DNA of 57,851 bases from Lachnospiraceae bacterium (GCA_021199495.1 JAJQHY010000025.1:1-57851), one strand, 5' to 3'. Positions 27,328-36,236 are shown, numbered from the stretch's first letter. The notes: generated from the sequence alone by a model not told the origin. Made by a program: numbers and translations.

Positions 27328-27876
27328 TCAGCGAACCTCCCACAGCATAAAATAGGCATAGCTTAAGCTGTCCTTTACAATACAATCCATAATATTCTTC
27401 TGCCAGATATTTCCCAGCGCTCCAATCCCGGACAGTCCTTTCTCACTGACACAGGCATTTTCCTTTGCCAGTTCATTTTTCATCCGGTTCAGTTCCTCCC
27501 TCAGCGGTGGTATCGCTGCTGTACCCTCTGTGTGCAGACTCGCCCCGAGAGAAGAATCCATGCAGAACTCGCCTTCCTCCACCTTATCCCCGGCTCTGTA
27601 CAACTTCTGGCCATCATACAGATACATTCTGCACTGCATGCCGGAACAGATTCTTACAAGTTCCTTTTTCACTTCCGTCTCCCCTTTTGTGATTGCAGCT
27701 CCCAATTCCATTGAAAACCACGTCTGAAAACGCTCCCGGTTTTTAACAGGCAATTCCCGGTTCTTCCAGACAGCCCATACTATGATATCTCTGTTCTCCA
27801 TTTTCCCGGCAAAGCTTATCATGTGCTGATTACTGTCCACGCCTTCGTGATCAATATAACATTCTGTATGATACAT
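27328..27876 (-). CDS. Unknown protein next to the kinase
   Basis: 182 residues; I do not recognise the family. It is soluble, with alternating strand-like segments at the start (HMISFAGKMENRDIIVWAVW), a CRMYLYDGQKLYRAGDKV segment near residue 95 and a helical C-terminus. The strand pattern and the pairing with a kinase would fit a degenerate PP2C-like or substrate/partner protein, but no phosphatase metal motif is visible, so this is only a guess. It lies between a membrane-protein gene (103 bases upstream) and the kinase (18 bases downstream). Confidence 0.7.
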   Translation of the reverse strand: MYHTECYIDHEGVDSNQHMISFAGKMENRDIIVWAVWKNRELPVKNRERFQTWFSMELGAAITKGETEVKKELVRICSGMQCRMYLYDGQKLYRAGDKVEEGEFCMDSSLGASLHTEGTAAIPPLREELNRMKNELAKENACVSEKGLSGIGALGNIWQKNIMDCIVKDSLSYAYFMLWEVR

Positions 27877-27979
27877 ATTTTTTCAACCGCCCCCTGCAGA
27901 GACAGTTATCCTCCCTTCACTATATATAGGCACGGAGGAGCCGAATTATCGCGCCGCAAAAGAATTAAATTTTTATAAA

Positions 27980-28573
27980 TCAAAACACCTTTAAAAAACT
28001 CTTCAGCCACACAGGATGCACCATACTCTCCAGATACAGGCCAAAGCCAAACAACACCGCCACCACAATAAAAAGCCATGTTTTTTCCAAAAGCAACCGT
28101 TTTCTTTCATACCTGTCTTTTGAGATCTCACAAAGTGCAAAGCCGCACAAAATCGCTGCCAGATAAGGAAAAATATAAGGTATGTACAGAAAAATCCAGA
28201 GCAGAATTCCCTTCAGATGATACTGTTCCAGACAGGCCTGCAGCCAGATTCCCGCTTTCAGCCCCACCAAAAAAACTGTCAGCTTCAGACCTGTATTACC
28301 AACCCCGTACCACCACAACAGTACCAGAACGCCAGGAACAATCACTCTCCTCGGCAGCAGGTAAAAAAGATAAGCACGTCCTTCAACCAGGCTGTCTCTG
28401 ACCAGATACAGGCTGTCTTCGTCCAGAAGAGAAATGTCCTTAAGCAGATTCTTTCCGCAGAGCATTACCAGAACACAGCCCGCAGTAAATCCAAAGCCCA
28501 TAATGACACTGAAGCGCTTCCCCATTCCTGTATGATCATACCTTTCCTCTTCATGCTCCTGTGAATAACGCAT
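27980..28573 (-). CDS. Multi-pass membrane protein, SpoIIM-like
   Basis: About 197 residues from the ATG at 28573, five bases after GGTGG; a GTG at 28582 is the alternative. A charged N-terminal tail of ~20 residues precedes about five membrane segments (for example FGFTAGCVLVMLCG, IVPGVLVLLWWYGVG, GILLWIFLYIPYIFPYLAAIL and WLFIVVAVLFGFGL). The layout and the GxKAG...HLxGILLW...PY pattern recall stage II sporulation protein M, which with SpoIID and SpoIIP drives engulfment. The likeness is by eye only, and neither spoIID nor spoIIP is present here. Confidence 0.6.
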   Translation of the reverse strand: MRYSQEHEEERYDHTGMGKRFSVIMGFGFTAGCVLVMLCGKNLLKDISLLDEDSLYLVRDSLVEGRAYLFYLLPRRVIVPGVLVLLWWYGVGNTGLKLTVFLVGLKAGIWLQACLEQYHLKGILLWIFLYIPYIFPYLAAILCGFALCEISKDRYERKRLLLEKTWLFIVVAVLFGFGLYLESMVHPVWLKSFLKVF

Positions 28574-28632
28574 ATTGTCCACCTTCCCTTCTCAGAATTC
28601 TATGCGCGGGCATGGACATTTAGAAGGGAATC

Positions 28633-28666
28633 AAAAGAGGATTCCCTTTAACGGAAATCCTCTTTT
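28633..28666 (-). terminator. Terminator of the rpsB-tsf operon
   Basis: AAAAGAGGATTCC and GGAAATCCTCTTTT form a 12-13 bp imperfect stem, followed by T residues on the minus strand, about 40 bases after the tsf stop. Confidence 0.8.
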
Positions 28667-28704
28667 GTCATATATTCCATGTTCTGTTTTTAAAATTTCA
28701 ATGC

Positions 28705-29643
28705 TTACTGCATGCCTGCCTGCGCCATTACCTCTGCCGCGAAATCGTCCTTTTTCTTTTCGATGCCTTCGCCGGTCTCAAAACGAACAAAGCGCTTCAC
28801 AGAAAGCTTTGCGTTGTTGGCCTTCGCCACCTGCGCGATATACTGGGAAACGGTCTGCTTGCCGTCCTCCGCCTTCACATAGATCTGATCCATCAGGCAG
28901 ATCTCTTTGAATTCCTTATTCAGACGTCCCATAATCGTACCATTGATCACCTTTTCAGGCTTGCCGGCAAACGAAGGATCGTTGGCAATCTGCTCTTTTA
29001 AGATGGCCATCTCATGCTGTCTGTGCTCCTCGGAAATCTCGGAAGCAGTCACAAACTTCGGACGCAGCGCCGCGATCTGCATGGCAACGTTATTCATAGC
29101 CTCTTTGATATTGTCATTGACCACATCCGTCACAACATCCACGATCACACCGATTCTGCCGCCGCCGTGTACATAGGTAGCTACAAAACCGTCCTCTTCC
29201 ACAACCTTCTCAAAACGACGGATGGTCAGGTTCTCTCCGATTACGGCAACCTTCTCCACCAGTGCATCCTTCACGGTCACTTCCGGCTTCTCAAGCCAGG
29301 GCTCAGACAGAAAAGCATCCAGATCCTCGGAACTGCTCTTCACAGCCTGGGTTGCCACGCTCTTCACATAAGCCTGGAAATCCGCGTTCTTTGCCACAAA
29401 ATCAGTCTCGGAGTTCACCTCCACCACAGCTGCGGTGTGATCATCCTCCTTCACGATTGCGCACAGACCTTCCGCCGCAATACGGCCGGCCTTTTTCTCA
29501 GCCTTTGCCTGTCCGTTTTTTCTCAGGAAATCAACAGCGGCCTCCATGTCGCCATTGGTCTCAGTCAATGCTTTTTTGCAGTCCATCATACCTGCGCCGG
29601 TCATCTCACGCAGTTCTTTTACCATTGCTGCTGTAATAGCCAT
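28705..29643 (-). CDS. tsf: Elongation factor Ts
   Basis: Guanine-nucleotide exchange factor for EF-Tu. 312 residues. The N-terminal UBA-like part has VKELREMTGAGMMDCKKAL (9-27), and the core has VEVNSETDFVAKN. Co-transcribed with rpsB, 17 bases upstream. Confidence 0.97.
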   Translation of the reverse strand: MAITAAMVKELREMTGAGMMDCKKALTETNGDMEAAVDFLRKNGQAKAEKKAGRIAAEGLCAIVKEDDHTAAVVEVNSETDFVAKNADFQAYVKSVATQAVKSSSEDLDAFLSEPWLEKPEVTVKDALVEKVAVIGENLTIRRFEKVVEEDGFVATYVHGGGRIGVIVDVVTDVVNDNIKEAMNNVAMQIAALRPKFVTASEISEEHRQHEMAILKEQIANDPSFAGKPEKVINGTIMGRLNKEFKEICLMDQIYVKAEDGKQTVSQYIAQVAKANNAKLSVKRFVRFETGEGIEKKKDDFAAEVMAQAGMQ

Positions 29644-29660
29644 ATGATTATTCTCCTTTA

Positions 29661-30431
29661 TTATGCCTCTTCGGCAGCTACTTCCTCAATATCGGTCGGC
29701 TCGCTCTCTGCCTGTGCTGCCATAAGCGCCTCCTGAGAATCAGCGGTCTCGCCCTGGTTTGCCTCGATGACAGCATCTGCTATCTTGGAGGTGATCAGCT
29801 TGACCGCGCGGATCGCGTCGTCATTGCCCGGAATAATATAATCCAGTTCCTCAGGATCGCAGTTGGTATCGCCAATACCGATCAGTGTAATGCCCAGCGT
29901 ATGGGCCTCCTGCACACAAATACGCTCCTTCTTGGGATCCACCACAAAAATCGCGTCCGGAATTCTCTCCATATCCTTGATACCGCCAAGGTTTTTCTCA
30001 AGCTTCTCCCACTCTTTGCGCAGTGCCACAACTTCCTTTTTGGGCAGAACATCAAAGGTGCCGTCCACAGCCATATTCTCGATCTCTCTGAGTCTGGCGA
30101 TACGGCTTCTGATGGTTCTGAAATTCGTCAGCGTGCCGCCCAGCCATCTCTGATTGACATAGTACATACCACAGCGCTCAGCTTCGGTCTTAACCGCGTC
30201 CTGGGCCTGCTTCTTCGTTCCCACGAAAAGAATGGTGCCGCCATTCGATACCAGCTCCACCACTGCCTTATAGGCCTCGTCCACCTTCACGACAGACTTC
30301 TGCAGGTCGATGATGTGGATGCCATTTCTCTCGGTGAAGATATAGGGAGCCATCTTGGGGTTCCATCTTCTGGTCTGGTGGCCGAAATGTACACCGGCCT
30401 CCAACAGCTGTTTCATTGAAATAACGCTCAT
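29661..30431 (-). CDS. rpsB: 30S ribosomal protein S2
   Basis: 256 residues from ATG 30431, five bases after GGAGG ([18 protein letters not shown]). The frame stays open 53 codons upstream but that part is leader sequence. [12 protein letters not shown] and [10 protein letters not shown] are family signatures. The C-terminus is acidic. A ~120-base leader lies between the codY terminator and the start and may hold autoregulatory structure. Confidence 0.97.
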   Translation of the reverse strand: MSVISMKQLLEAGVHFGHQTRRWNPKMAPYIFTERNGIHIIDLQKSVVKVDEAYKAVVELVSNGGTILFVGTKKQAQDAVKTEAERCGMYYVNQRWLGGTLTNFRTIRSRIARLREIENMAVDGTFDVLPKKEVVALRKEWEKLEKNLGGIKDMERIPDAIFVVDPKKERICVQEAHTLGITLIGIGDTNCDPEELDYIIPGNDDAIRAVKLITSKIADAVIEANQGETADSQEALMAAQAESEPTDIEEVAAEEA

Positions 30432-30571
30432 AATATCCTCCGTTTGGTTTTTCTTTCGCCTGCCATCCCAGCTCTCCGCGTTATGAGAACCATCTTTGCT
30501 GCTGCTCTTAAAAAAGAGACCGGCAGTAAATCGGCAGACGTGTTTTTTAGTCAACATTAAATATTTAACAC

Positions 30572-30600
30572 AAAAACACCCTATTTGCAATAGGGTGTTT
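30572..30600 (-). terminator. codY terminator
   Basis: AAACACCCTATT and AATAGGGTGTTT form a perfect 12-bp stem with a three-base loop. On the minus strand it ends in TTTTTG, 40 bases after the codY stop. Confidence 0.85.
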
Positions 30601-30640
30601 GCATTTTTTTCATATTTTATGAAAATACCGCCGTATACGT

Positions 30641-31429
30641 TCAGGATTTCTCCAGACTTTTCTTTAATTCGGCAACTTCACTGTAGACAGCGTCGTTCAG
30701 AACTTTAATATAAGTGTCCTTCATGCCGGAAGACCGGGATTCGATGATACCCGCGGATTCAAACTTGCGCAGCGCATTGACAATAACGGAACGGGTAATC
30801 CCGACTCTGTCCGCAATCTTGGAAGCGACAAGAATCCCTTCTGTGCCGTCAAGCTCGTCAAAAATGTGAACAATCGCCTCCATCTCAGAGTAAGAAAGTG
30901 TGTTGATAGCGGATTTGACAACGTTGACCTTACGAACCTCCTCCGCATTTTCCTCGTTGACCGCGCGCAGCATTTCAAGTCCGACAACCGTGGAACCATA
31001 TTCGCACAGGATAATGTCATCGATGCCATACTGCTCCTCATTACGGTACACAAAAAGCGTGCCAAGCCGCTCTCCCGCGATCTCAATCGGAGAAATGACA
31101 GCCTGAAAACGGCGGATAATCTCATTTTCAAAGCCAAGTGTCAGCAGGTTCACATTCTCCTTGGTTGACAGAACGCCCAGAAGCCGTTCATTGAGCAGGC
31201 CGTCAATGAACCCGCCTACCCCTACGTCAATCAGCTCATGAATACAGTCCACATTCTCCGAATAACTTAAGCCCAGCACCTTGCCTTTTTTACTGATCAC
31301 CAGGACATTGGAAGCGATAATCTCCTTCATAACCTGACAGATATCCGTGAAAACCACCTTGCTGGAATTGTTATTATGCAGTAACTTACCGATTTTTCTG
31401 GTTTTGTCCAACAGCTGTACACTGCCCAT
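30641..31429 (-). CDS. codY: Global regulator CodY
   Basis: GTP- and branched-chain-amino-acid-sensing repressor of starvation genes. 262 residues: an N-terminal GAF domain and a C-terminal winged helix-turn-helix ([20 protein letters not shown], about residues 205-225). I start at ATG 31429 ([14 protein letters not shown]), eleven bases after GGAGG; the ATG at 31447 lies within that site. A strong promoter and two CodY-box matches lie upstream, suggesting autoregulation. Confidence 0.96.
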   Translation of the reverse strand: MGSVQLLDKTRKIGKLLHNNNSSKVVFTDICQVMKEIIASNVLVISKKGKVLGLSYSENVDCIHELIDVGVGGFIDGLLNERLLGVLSTKENVNLLTLGFENEIIRRFQAVISPIEIAGERLGTLFVYRNEEQYGIDDIILCEYGSTVVGLEMLRAVNEENAEEVRKVNVVKSAINTLSYSEMEAIVHIFDELDGTEGILVASKIADRVGITRSVIVNALRKFESAGIIESRSSGMKDTYIKVLNDAVYSEVAELKKSLEKS

Positions 31430-31523
31430 TTTGTAAATATCCTCCATGTATCCTGGCGTGCTTCATGTACTGCAGTTTACAACAGCATACCGCCCGCCGG
31501 ATTTATCGTCTCACTTCAAGCGA

Positions 31524-31552
31524 AGTATAGCACGACAATTAAGCAAAATCAA
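31524..31552 (-). promoter_or_regulatory. codY promoter (extended -10)
   Basis: Minus strand TTGATT (31547-31552), 17 bases, TATACT (31524-31529) with the extended TG two bases upstream of the -10. Confidence 0.75.
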
Positions 31553-31555
31553 TGA

Positions 31556-31588
31556 AATTATCGGAAAGTTTTTTATTTTTTGAAAATT
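31556..31588 (-). promoter_or_regulatory. Two CodY-box matches upstream of the codY promoter
   Basis: Against the palindromic consensus AATTTTCWGAAAATT, 31574-31588 (TATTTTTTGAAAATT) matches 13 of 15 and 31556-31570 (AATTATCGGAAAGTT) matches 12 of 15. The two are three bases apart, and the nearer one is three bases from the -35. Confidence 0.6.
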
Positions 31589-33589
31589 TCACGTTTCTTG
31601 CTTCAATTCGGACAATTCTGACTCTTTCGGCTTCTGCCAGACCATGTAATCACAGTCCGGATTATGGATACATCCATAGTATCTGCGCCCCTTGCGGGTC
31701 CTGCGCACCACAATATCACCGCCGCATTTCGGACACTGCAAACCGGTTTTTTCATAATAGGGCTTGGTATTGCGGCATTCCGGGAACCCGGGGCAGGCTA
31801 AAAATTTGCCGTGAGGACCGTATTTATACACCATCATCCGGCCGCACAGTTCACAGGGCACATCGCTGACCTCATCCTTCACTTCTACCCTGTCAAGCTT
31901 TTTCTCCGCTTCCCTGACCGCTGCGTCCAGATCCGGATAGAAGTTGCGGATGATACTCTTCCACTCCACCTTTCCTTCTTCGACCCCGTCTAAAAGCGAC
32001 TCCACTGTCGCGGTAAAATTCACATCCACGATAGTGGGGAAGTTCTCTACCATCATATTATTGACTACATCGCCCAGCTCGGTCACGTAAAGATTTTTCT
32101 TTTCCTTTGTGACATAACGGCGGTTCAGCAAAAGTGTGATCGTGGGAGCATAGGTGCTGGGTCTGCCAATTCCAAGCTCCTCTAAGGTCTTGACAAGGCT
32201 CGCCTCCGTGAAGTGTGCCGGCGGCTGTGTGAAATGTTTCTCGCCGGACAGCTTCTCAAGAACAGCCTCGCTGCCTTCCTCCACTTCCTTTGTCAACCTG
32301 ACACTGTCTGATTTCTCATCTTCCGAACCGCTGACAGCCTGAAAGCCGTCAAACAGTGTTCTGGATGCGCTGAAGGTAAAGAGATGTCTGCCGGCCGCCA
32401 CCTTCACAGTGGTCGTCTCATATCTGGCTTCTTTCATCACGGCAGCCACAAAGCGGCGCCAGATCAACTGGTAAAGCCGGAACAGATCCCGGGGCAGAAG
32501 ATCCTTTAATTGCACCGGTGTCCTGGTGACATCGGTAGGACGGATTGCCTCATGAGCATCCTGGACATTCTGTTTGTTCTGATTGCCGTCACGCAGCTGT
32601 CCAACATACTGAGAGCCGTAAACTTCAGACACATACGCGTTGGCAGCACTTAAGGCCTCCTGCGAAATACGGGTAGAATCGGTACGCAGATAGGTAATCA
32701 GCGCCACGGTTCCATATCCTTTTACGGCAACTCCCTCATAAAGCTGCTGCGCCAGCCGCATCGTTTTCTGTGTGGAAAAATTTAACGCTTTGCTTGCCTC
32801 CTGCTGAAGCGTTGATGTGGTAAAAGGCAGCGGCGCTTTTCTGACGTGCTCACTTTTTTTCACGGATCTGACCAGATATTTTTCTGATTCCAGTTCCTGT
32901 TCAATCGCCCTGACCTGTCCTTCGTTCTTTAACTCTACCTTTCCTGTCTCATCCCCATAATAGGAGGCTCTGACTGCTTTTCTCTCACCGCGAAGCTTTA
33001 AATCGGCTTCAAGCGTCCAGTATTCCTGCGGGACGAAAGCTTCAATCTGCGCTTCCTTATCACAGATAATCCGAAGTGCAGCAGACTGCACGCGCCCCGC
33101 ACTTAAACCGCCTTTGATCTTTGACCAGAGCAGAGGAGAAATTCTGTATCCCACCATCCTGTCCAGGCAGCGGCGTGCCTGCTGGGCATCCACTCTGTCC
33201 ATGTCGATCTCTCTGGCATGTTTGAGTGATTCTCTGACCGCGTTTCTGGTAATCTCATTGAAAGTGATCCTGGAAACCTTCTCTTCATCCAGCTTCAGCG
33301 CGTACATCAGATGCCAGGAGATTGCTTCTCCCTCCCGGTCAGGGTCAGTCGCCAGGTAGATCCGGTCCGCTTTTTTGGCCGCTTTTCGAAGAGAAGCTAA
33401 AAGCTCTCCTTTTCCCCTGATGGTGATATAATGAGGCTCATAGTCATTTTCCACATCAATGCCCAGACTGCTCTTGGGCAGATCCCGGACATGACCGTTG
33501 GATGCCATCACCTCATAGCTGCTTCCCAGAAATTTTTTGATGGTATTCACCTTGGCAGGTGATTCTACGATAACTAAATATTTTGCCAT
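31589..33589 (-). CDS. topA: DNA topoisomerase I
   Basis: Type IA topoisomerase that relaxes negative supercoils. 666 residues from ATG 33589 (MAKYLVIVESPAKVNTI). The frame is open 57 codons further, but the promoter at 33695-33723 starts transcription inside that stretch. The TOPRIM domain is at the N-terminus (ATDPDREGEAI). The active-site Tyr300 is in ITYLRTDSTRIS. Two C-terminal zinc-ribbon modules are visible (CELCGRMM...CPGFPEC and CPKCGGDI...CIHNPDC). dprA, the common upstream neighbour, is absent. Confidence 0.97.
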   Translation of the reverse strand: MAKYLVIVESPAKVNTIKKFLGSSYEVMASNGHVRDLPKSSLGIDVENDYEPHYITIRGKGELLASLRKAAKKADRIYLATDPDREGEAISWHLMYALKLDEEKVSRITFNEITRNAVRESLKHAREIDMDRVDAQQARRCLDRMVGYRISPLLWSKIKGGLSAGRVQSAALRIICDKEAQIEAFVPQEYWTLEADLKLRGERKAVRASYYGDETGKVELKNEGQVRAIEQELESEKYLVRSVKKSEHVRKAPLPFTTSTLQQEASKALNFSTQKTMRLAQQLYEGVAVKGYGTVALITYLRTDSTRISQEALSAANAYVSEVYGSQYVGQLRDGNQNKQNVQDAHEAIRPTDVTRTPVQLKDLLPRDLFRLYQLIWRRFVAAVMKEARYETTTVKVAAGRHLFTFSASRTLFDGFQAVSGSEDEKSDSVRLTKEVEEGSEAVLEKLSGEKHFTQPPAHFTEASLVKTLEELGIGRPSTYAPTITLLLNRRYVTKEKKNLYVTELGDVVNNMMVENFPTIVDVNFTATVESLLDGVEEGKVEWKSIIRNFYPDLDAAVREAEKKLDRVEVKDEVSDVPCELCGRMMVYKYGPHGKFLACPGFPECRNTKPYYEKTGLQCPKCGGDIVVRRTRKGRRYYGCIHNPDCDYMVWQKPKESELSELKQET

Positions 33590-33694
33590 TCCATTCTTTC
33601 CATATGATGATACAAGGGACCAAAGAGCAGAAATCGGATGCTTTCCCATAGGATCATCTTTACAAAAAAAATCTTCCCAATCTGCTCGACGCAC

Positions 33695-33723
33695 ACTATA
33701 CAACAATTTTTTTTGAAGCGCAA
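33695..33723 (-). promoter_or_regulatory. topA promoter
   Basis: Minus strand TTGCGC (33718-33723), 17-base A-rich spacer, TATAGT (33695-33700). The start codon is about 100 bases downstream. Confidence 0.7.
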
Positions 33724-33742
33724 GGGTTTTCAGGTAAAAATA

Positions 33743-33904
33743 TTCAGAACAGCAGGCCACAGACCGCCTTCTTCGAAGGCTATATGCTGCTTACACATCA
33801 TACGTCTGAGGCTTGATGGGCGTTCCGCTCATCCCGAAATGAAAAGACAGCCTTTAGCAGATAAACCTGCACAGTCTGTCTTTTCATTTCGATGCTGTTC
33901 TGAA
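33743..33904. repeat. 162-base element with terminal inverted repeats and three hairpins
   Basis: It is bounded by the perfect 12-bp inverted repeat TTCAGAACAGCA (33743-33754) and TGCTGTTCTGAA (33893-33904). Inside are GCCTTC/GAAGGC (33766-33780), GATGGGCG/CGCTCATC (33815-33833, with a G-U pair only if read on the plus strand) and a 16-bp stem CGAAATGAAAAGACAG with its complement (33835-33850 and 33876-33891), whose loop holds a further GCAG/CTGC pair. No ORF is present. It could be a structured RNA or a MITE-like insertion. Confidence 0.6.
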
Positions 33905-33913
33905 CTGTTACAC

Positions 33914-33943
33914 AAAAAAATCGGGCTGTCCATTGGACAGCCC
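33914..33943 (-). terminator. rpmF terminator
   Basis: GGGCTGTCC and GGACAGCCC form a perfect 9-bp stem with a three-base loop. On the minus strand GA and seven T's follow, 10 bases after the rpmF stop. Confidence 0.9.
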
Positions 33944-33953
33944 TCGTTTTCTC

Positions 33954-34136
33954 TTACTCCTCTGTGCTGATGATCTCGCGCTTATTGTAAGAACCACATG
34001 CCTTGCAGACTCTGTGCGGTACCATCAGAGCGCCGCATTTGCTGCATTTTACCAGCGTAGTAGCGTTCATTTTCCAGTTCGCTCTTCTACGGTCTCTTCT
34101 TCCCTTGGAAGATCTGTTCTTGGGACAAATAGACAT
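33954..34136 (-). CDS. rpmF: 50S ribosomal protein L32
   Basis: 60 residues, very basic at the start (MSICPKNRSSKGRRDRRRAN) with a zinc-ribbon CSKCGALMVPHRVCKACG. Full set of four cysteines. AAGGAGG overlaps the end of yceD, two bases upstream. In many Firmicutes yceD-rpmF lead into plsX; here plsX is 18 kb away. Confidence 0.96.
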   Translation of the reverse strand: MSICPKNRSSKGRRDRRRANWKMNATTLVKCSKCGALMVPHRVCKACGSYNKREIISTEE

Positions 34137-34138
34137 CG

Positions 34139-34663
34139 TTACACCTCCTTATCCGCGTTAATGATATCTTTTATCACTGCCATTCTGGGATCCGGCACAA
34201 AATCATCACAGCCGCAGTCTCCCAGATTCAGGTCCTTGCCGCACACTTTGCAAAGCCCTCTGCAGTCCGGCCTGCATAAAATCTTCGCCGGCCAGTTCAT
34301 GAGAATCTCATTGAATATCAGGCGTTCCATGTTTAACTGATATCCATCCATAATCTCCAGATTATCCTCCGCCTCATCAGCAGGAACACAATCCGGTGCG
34401 TATACAGTCCTCTCCACATGAATATCCAGCTTCTCAGGCACCGGTTTTAAGCACCTGTCACAGTACATATCAAGAACAATACAGCCATCCGCCCTGATCC
34501 CGGCTCTGCCATCCTGCTCATAAACACAGTCGATCGTAAAAGGCGACTTTTCAAGGACAGCAAACTCCTGTCCCCTGTAAGACGCTTGTGTAAGCTCTGC
34601 TGTATACTGCTGATGAATATCACTGCTTGCATTCTGAAACACATTGGACAGATCAATAAACAT
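34139..34663 (-). CDS. YceD-family protein (DUF177)
   Basis: 174 residues; its family is encoded next to rpmF throughout bacteria and is linked to 23S rRNA maturation. The cysteine pairs CDRC (near residue 75) and CRGLCKVCGKDLNLGDCGCDD (split: CRGLCKVCG, then CGCDD, near 145) are typical of the Firmicute form. AGGAG precedes the ATG. It is translationally linked to rpmF. Confidence 0.9.
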   Translation of the reverse strand: MFIDLSNVFQNASSDIHQQYTAELTQASYRGQEFAVLEKSPFTIDCVYEQDGRAGIRADGCIVLDMYCDRCLKPVPEKLDIHVERTVYAPDCVPADEAEDNLEIMDGYQLNMERLIFNEILMNWPAKILCRPDCRGLCKVCGKDLNLGDCGCDDFVPDPRMAVIKDIINADKEV

Positions 34664-34737
34664 AGTATCTCCTAATCCATACCTAGATGATTATACATAC
34701 AACCTTTTTCTTTGTCAACCGGAAAAATCCGATTTTT

Positions 34738-35241
34738 TCACGATTTGTCATGCATACTGTAATGCCGCCCGTAAGCGGTTTGCGTGCTCCTGCGCTGTCG
34801 TCTGCCGCGAAATCTTTTCAACAGCAAAATCAGTACGGTGCCCACCAGTACGCCGGCAAAATCAATCCACACATCCTTAAGAGAGCTTCCGCGTCCTTCA
34901 ATAAAGATCTGGATCGTCTCGTCACAGACCGCGGCTAAAAGGCCGCACATCAATGGTGTGGTCAGAGAGTCCTTAAGGATCTCCCACAACAACATCGTAA
35001 GCTCCGCCCCCAGAAACATAAATTCTGTAAAATGTGCCAGCTTGCGGATCAGATTACCGTCATCACTCTGACTATCCTTAAAAAAATCCGCAGGAAGGAC
35101 CTGTTCCAGGGCCTCCTTTACCGAATCGCTGAGTTTCTCGGATGCCGAAGCCGGCAGCAGAGAATTTCCCCAGATAAAAGCAAGTGTCAGCGCAATCAGA
35201 ATGCACAGAATCGTTATTTTTGTTTTTTTACTGAAAACCAA
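34738..35241 (-). CDS. VanZ-like membrane protein
   Basis: 167 residues with about four membrane segments, starting ILCILIALTLAFIWGNSLLP. The sequence LAHFTEFMFLGAEL, later DETIQIFIEGRGSSLKDVWIDFAGVLVG, is the VanZ-family core (related to the teicoplanin-resistance protein VanZ; the function of most members is unknown). It appears to start at a TTG (35241) seven bases after an AAAGG site. It sits between lgt and yceD. Confidence 0.85.
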   Translation of the reverse strand: MVFSKKTKITILCILIALTLAFIWGNSLLPASASEKLSDSVKEALEQVLPADFFKDSQSDDGNLIRKLAHFTEFMFLGAELTMLLWEILKDSLTTPLMCGLLAAVCDETIQIFIEGRGSSLKDVWIDFAGVLVGTVLILLLKRFRGRRQRRSTQTAYGRHYSMHDKS

Positions 35242-35292
35242 GTGACTGCCTTTCCTAAGCCCCGTCTTAAACCGGAACCGCCCTGTTGCCTT

Positions 35293-36219
35293 TTATTTGT
35301 TTTTGCCCATTTTCTGATTATCTTTCAGACTCCTGGACTCTCCCAGATACTCTTTTTCATCTACCACATGCATCCGCACCAGAATATCGGCAACCACACA
35401 GACAACAAAGGCCGTGATGCCGATGAGCTGAGAAATCGGTATGTTCAGATACGGGATCAACAGCTGATCGGTACGCAGTCCTTCAATAAAGAAACGTCCG
35501 ATCCCATAACCGGCCAGATAAAAAAGGGTGATCTCTCCTTCAAACTTCTTTCTGTTTCTATACAGGAGAAGGAAAATCAGAAGGCAGAGATTCCAGCAGG
35601 ATTCATATAAAAAGGTCGGGTGAACCTGGACGTAATTAACTCCCTCCGCCATATGATCCAGCATGGTCTGCGTAATCTCACTCTCCCGGATCGCATCGAC
35701 CGGAAGCGCCATTGCAAACAGATTATCCGTGTAATCGCCAAACGCCTCGCGGTTCATAAAATTACCCCAGCGGCCGATAACCTGTCCCAAAACCAGGCCA
35801 GGCACGGCGGTATCCGCCATCTGGCAAAAGCTCTGATGTTTTATCCGTGTGAATACATAAAGCGTAATAAACGCCGCAATCACGCCGCCGTAAATCGCGA
35901 GGCCGCCCTGGCGCAGATTGAATATACTGAGCAGATTATCCTTATATTTATCCCAGGAAAAAATAACGTAATACAATCTGGCGCCGATAATGGCAAAGAT
36001 AATCGCGTAAATAATAAAATCCCAGTAAAGATCCGGATCCTGACCCGATACCTTTGCCAGATGTGTTGCCAGAAAAATTCCGCAGATCATCGCGATGCCA
36101 ATGATAACCCCATAATAAGCAATGGAAAAGCCGAAGACAGAAAAGGATTTCGGCACATTTTCCAGATAAATCCCCAGATTGGGAAATGCAATATCCATAC
36201 TGTTCATTACATCCGGCAT
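35293..36219 (-). CDS. lgt: Prolipoprotein diacylglyceryl transferase
   Basis: Integral membrane enzyme that attaches diacylglycerol to the lipobox cysteine of prolipoproteins. 308 residues with seven hydrophobic segments. The family motif GRWGNFMNREAFG is near residue 150. The end is charged (SLKDNQKMGKNK). One client would be the lipoprotein at 54-56 kb. Confidence 0.95.
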   Translation of the reverse strand: MPDVMNSMDIAFPNLGIYLENVPKSFSVFGFSIAYYGVIIGIAMICGIFLATHLAKVSGQDPDLYWDFIIYAIIFAIIGARLYYVIFSWDKYKDNLLSIFNLRQGGLAIYGGVIAAFITLYVFTRIKHQSFCQMADTAVPGLVLGQVIGRWGNFMNREAFGDYTDNLFAMALPVDAIRESEITQTMLDHMAEGVNYVQVHPTFLYESCWNLCLLIFLLLYRNRKKFEGEITLFYLAGYGIGRFFIEGLRTDQLLIPYLNIPISQLIGITAFVVCVVADILVRMHVVDEKEYLGESRSLKDNQKMGKNK

Positions 36220-36236
36220 AAGCGCTCCTTTCCTCC

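Larger units (their letters stand above)
33590..33953. other. Intergenic region, topA / rpmF
   Basis: 364 bases without a gene. Going leftward from rpmF it holds the rpmF terminator (33914-33943), the 162-base inverted-repeat element (33743-33904), the topA promoter (33695-33723) and about 100 bases of topA leader. The leader coincides with an open but unlikely N-terminal extension of topA. Confidence 0.7.

Noticed and set aside
30432-30571. rpsB promoter
   Set aside because: TTGACT is present, but no convincing -10 is found at 16-18 bases; a TTGCAA-TTAAAT pair overlaps the codY terminator. Neither was good enough to list.
33590-33760. 57-residue N-terminal extension of TopA
   Set aside because: The extension contains the topA -10 and start region and does not resemble TopA; the conserved MAKYLVIVESPAK start is at 33589.
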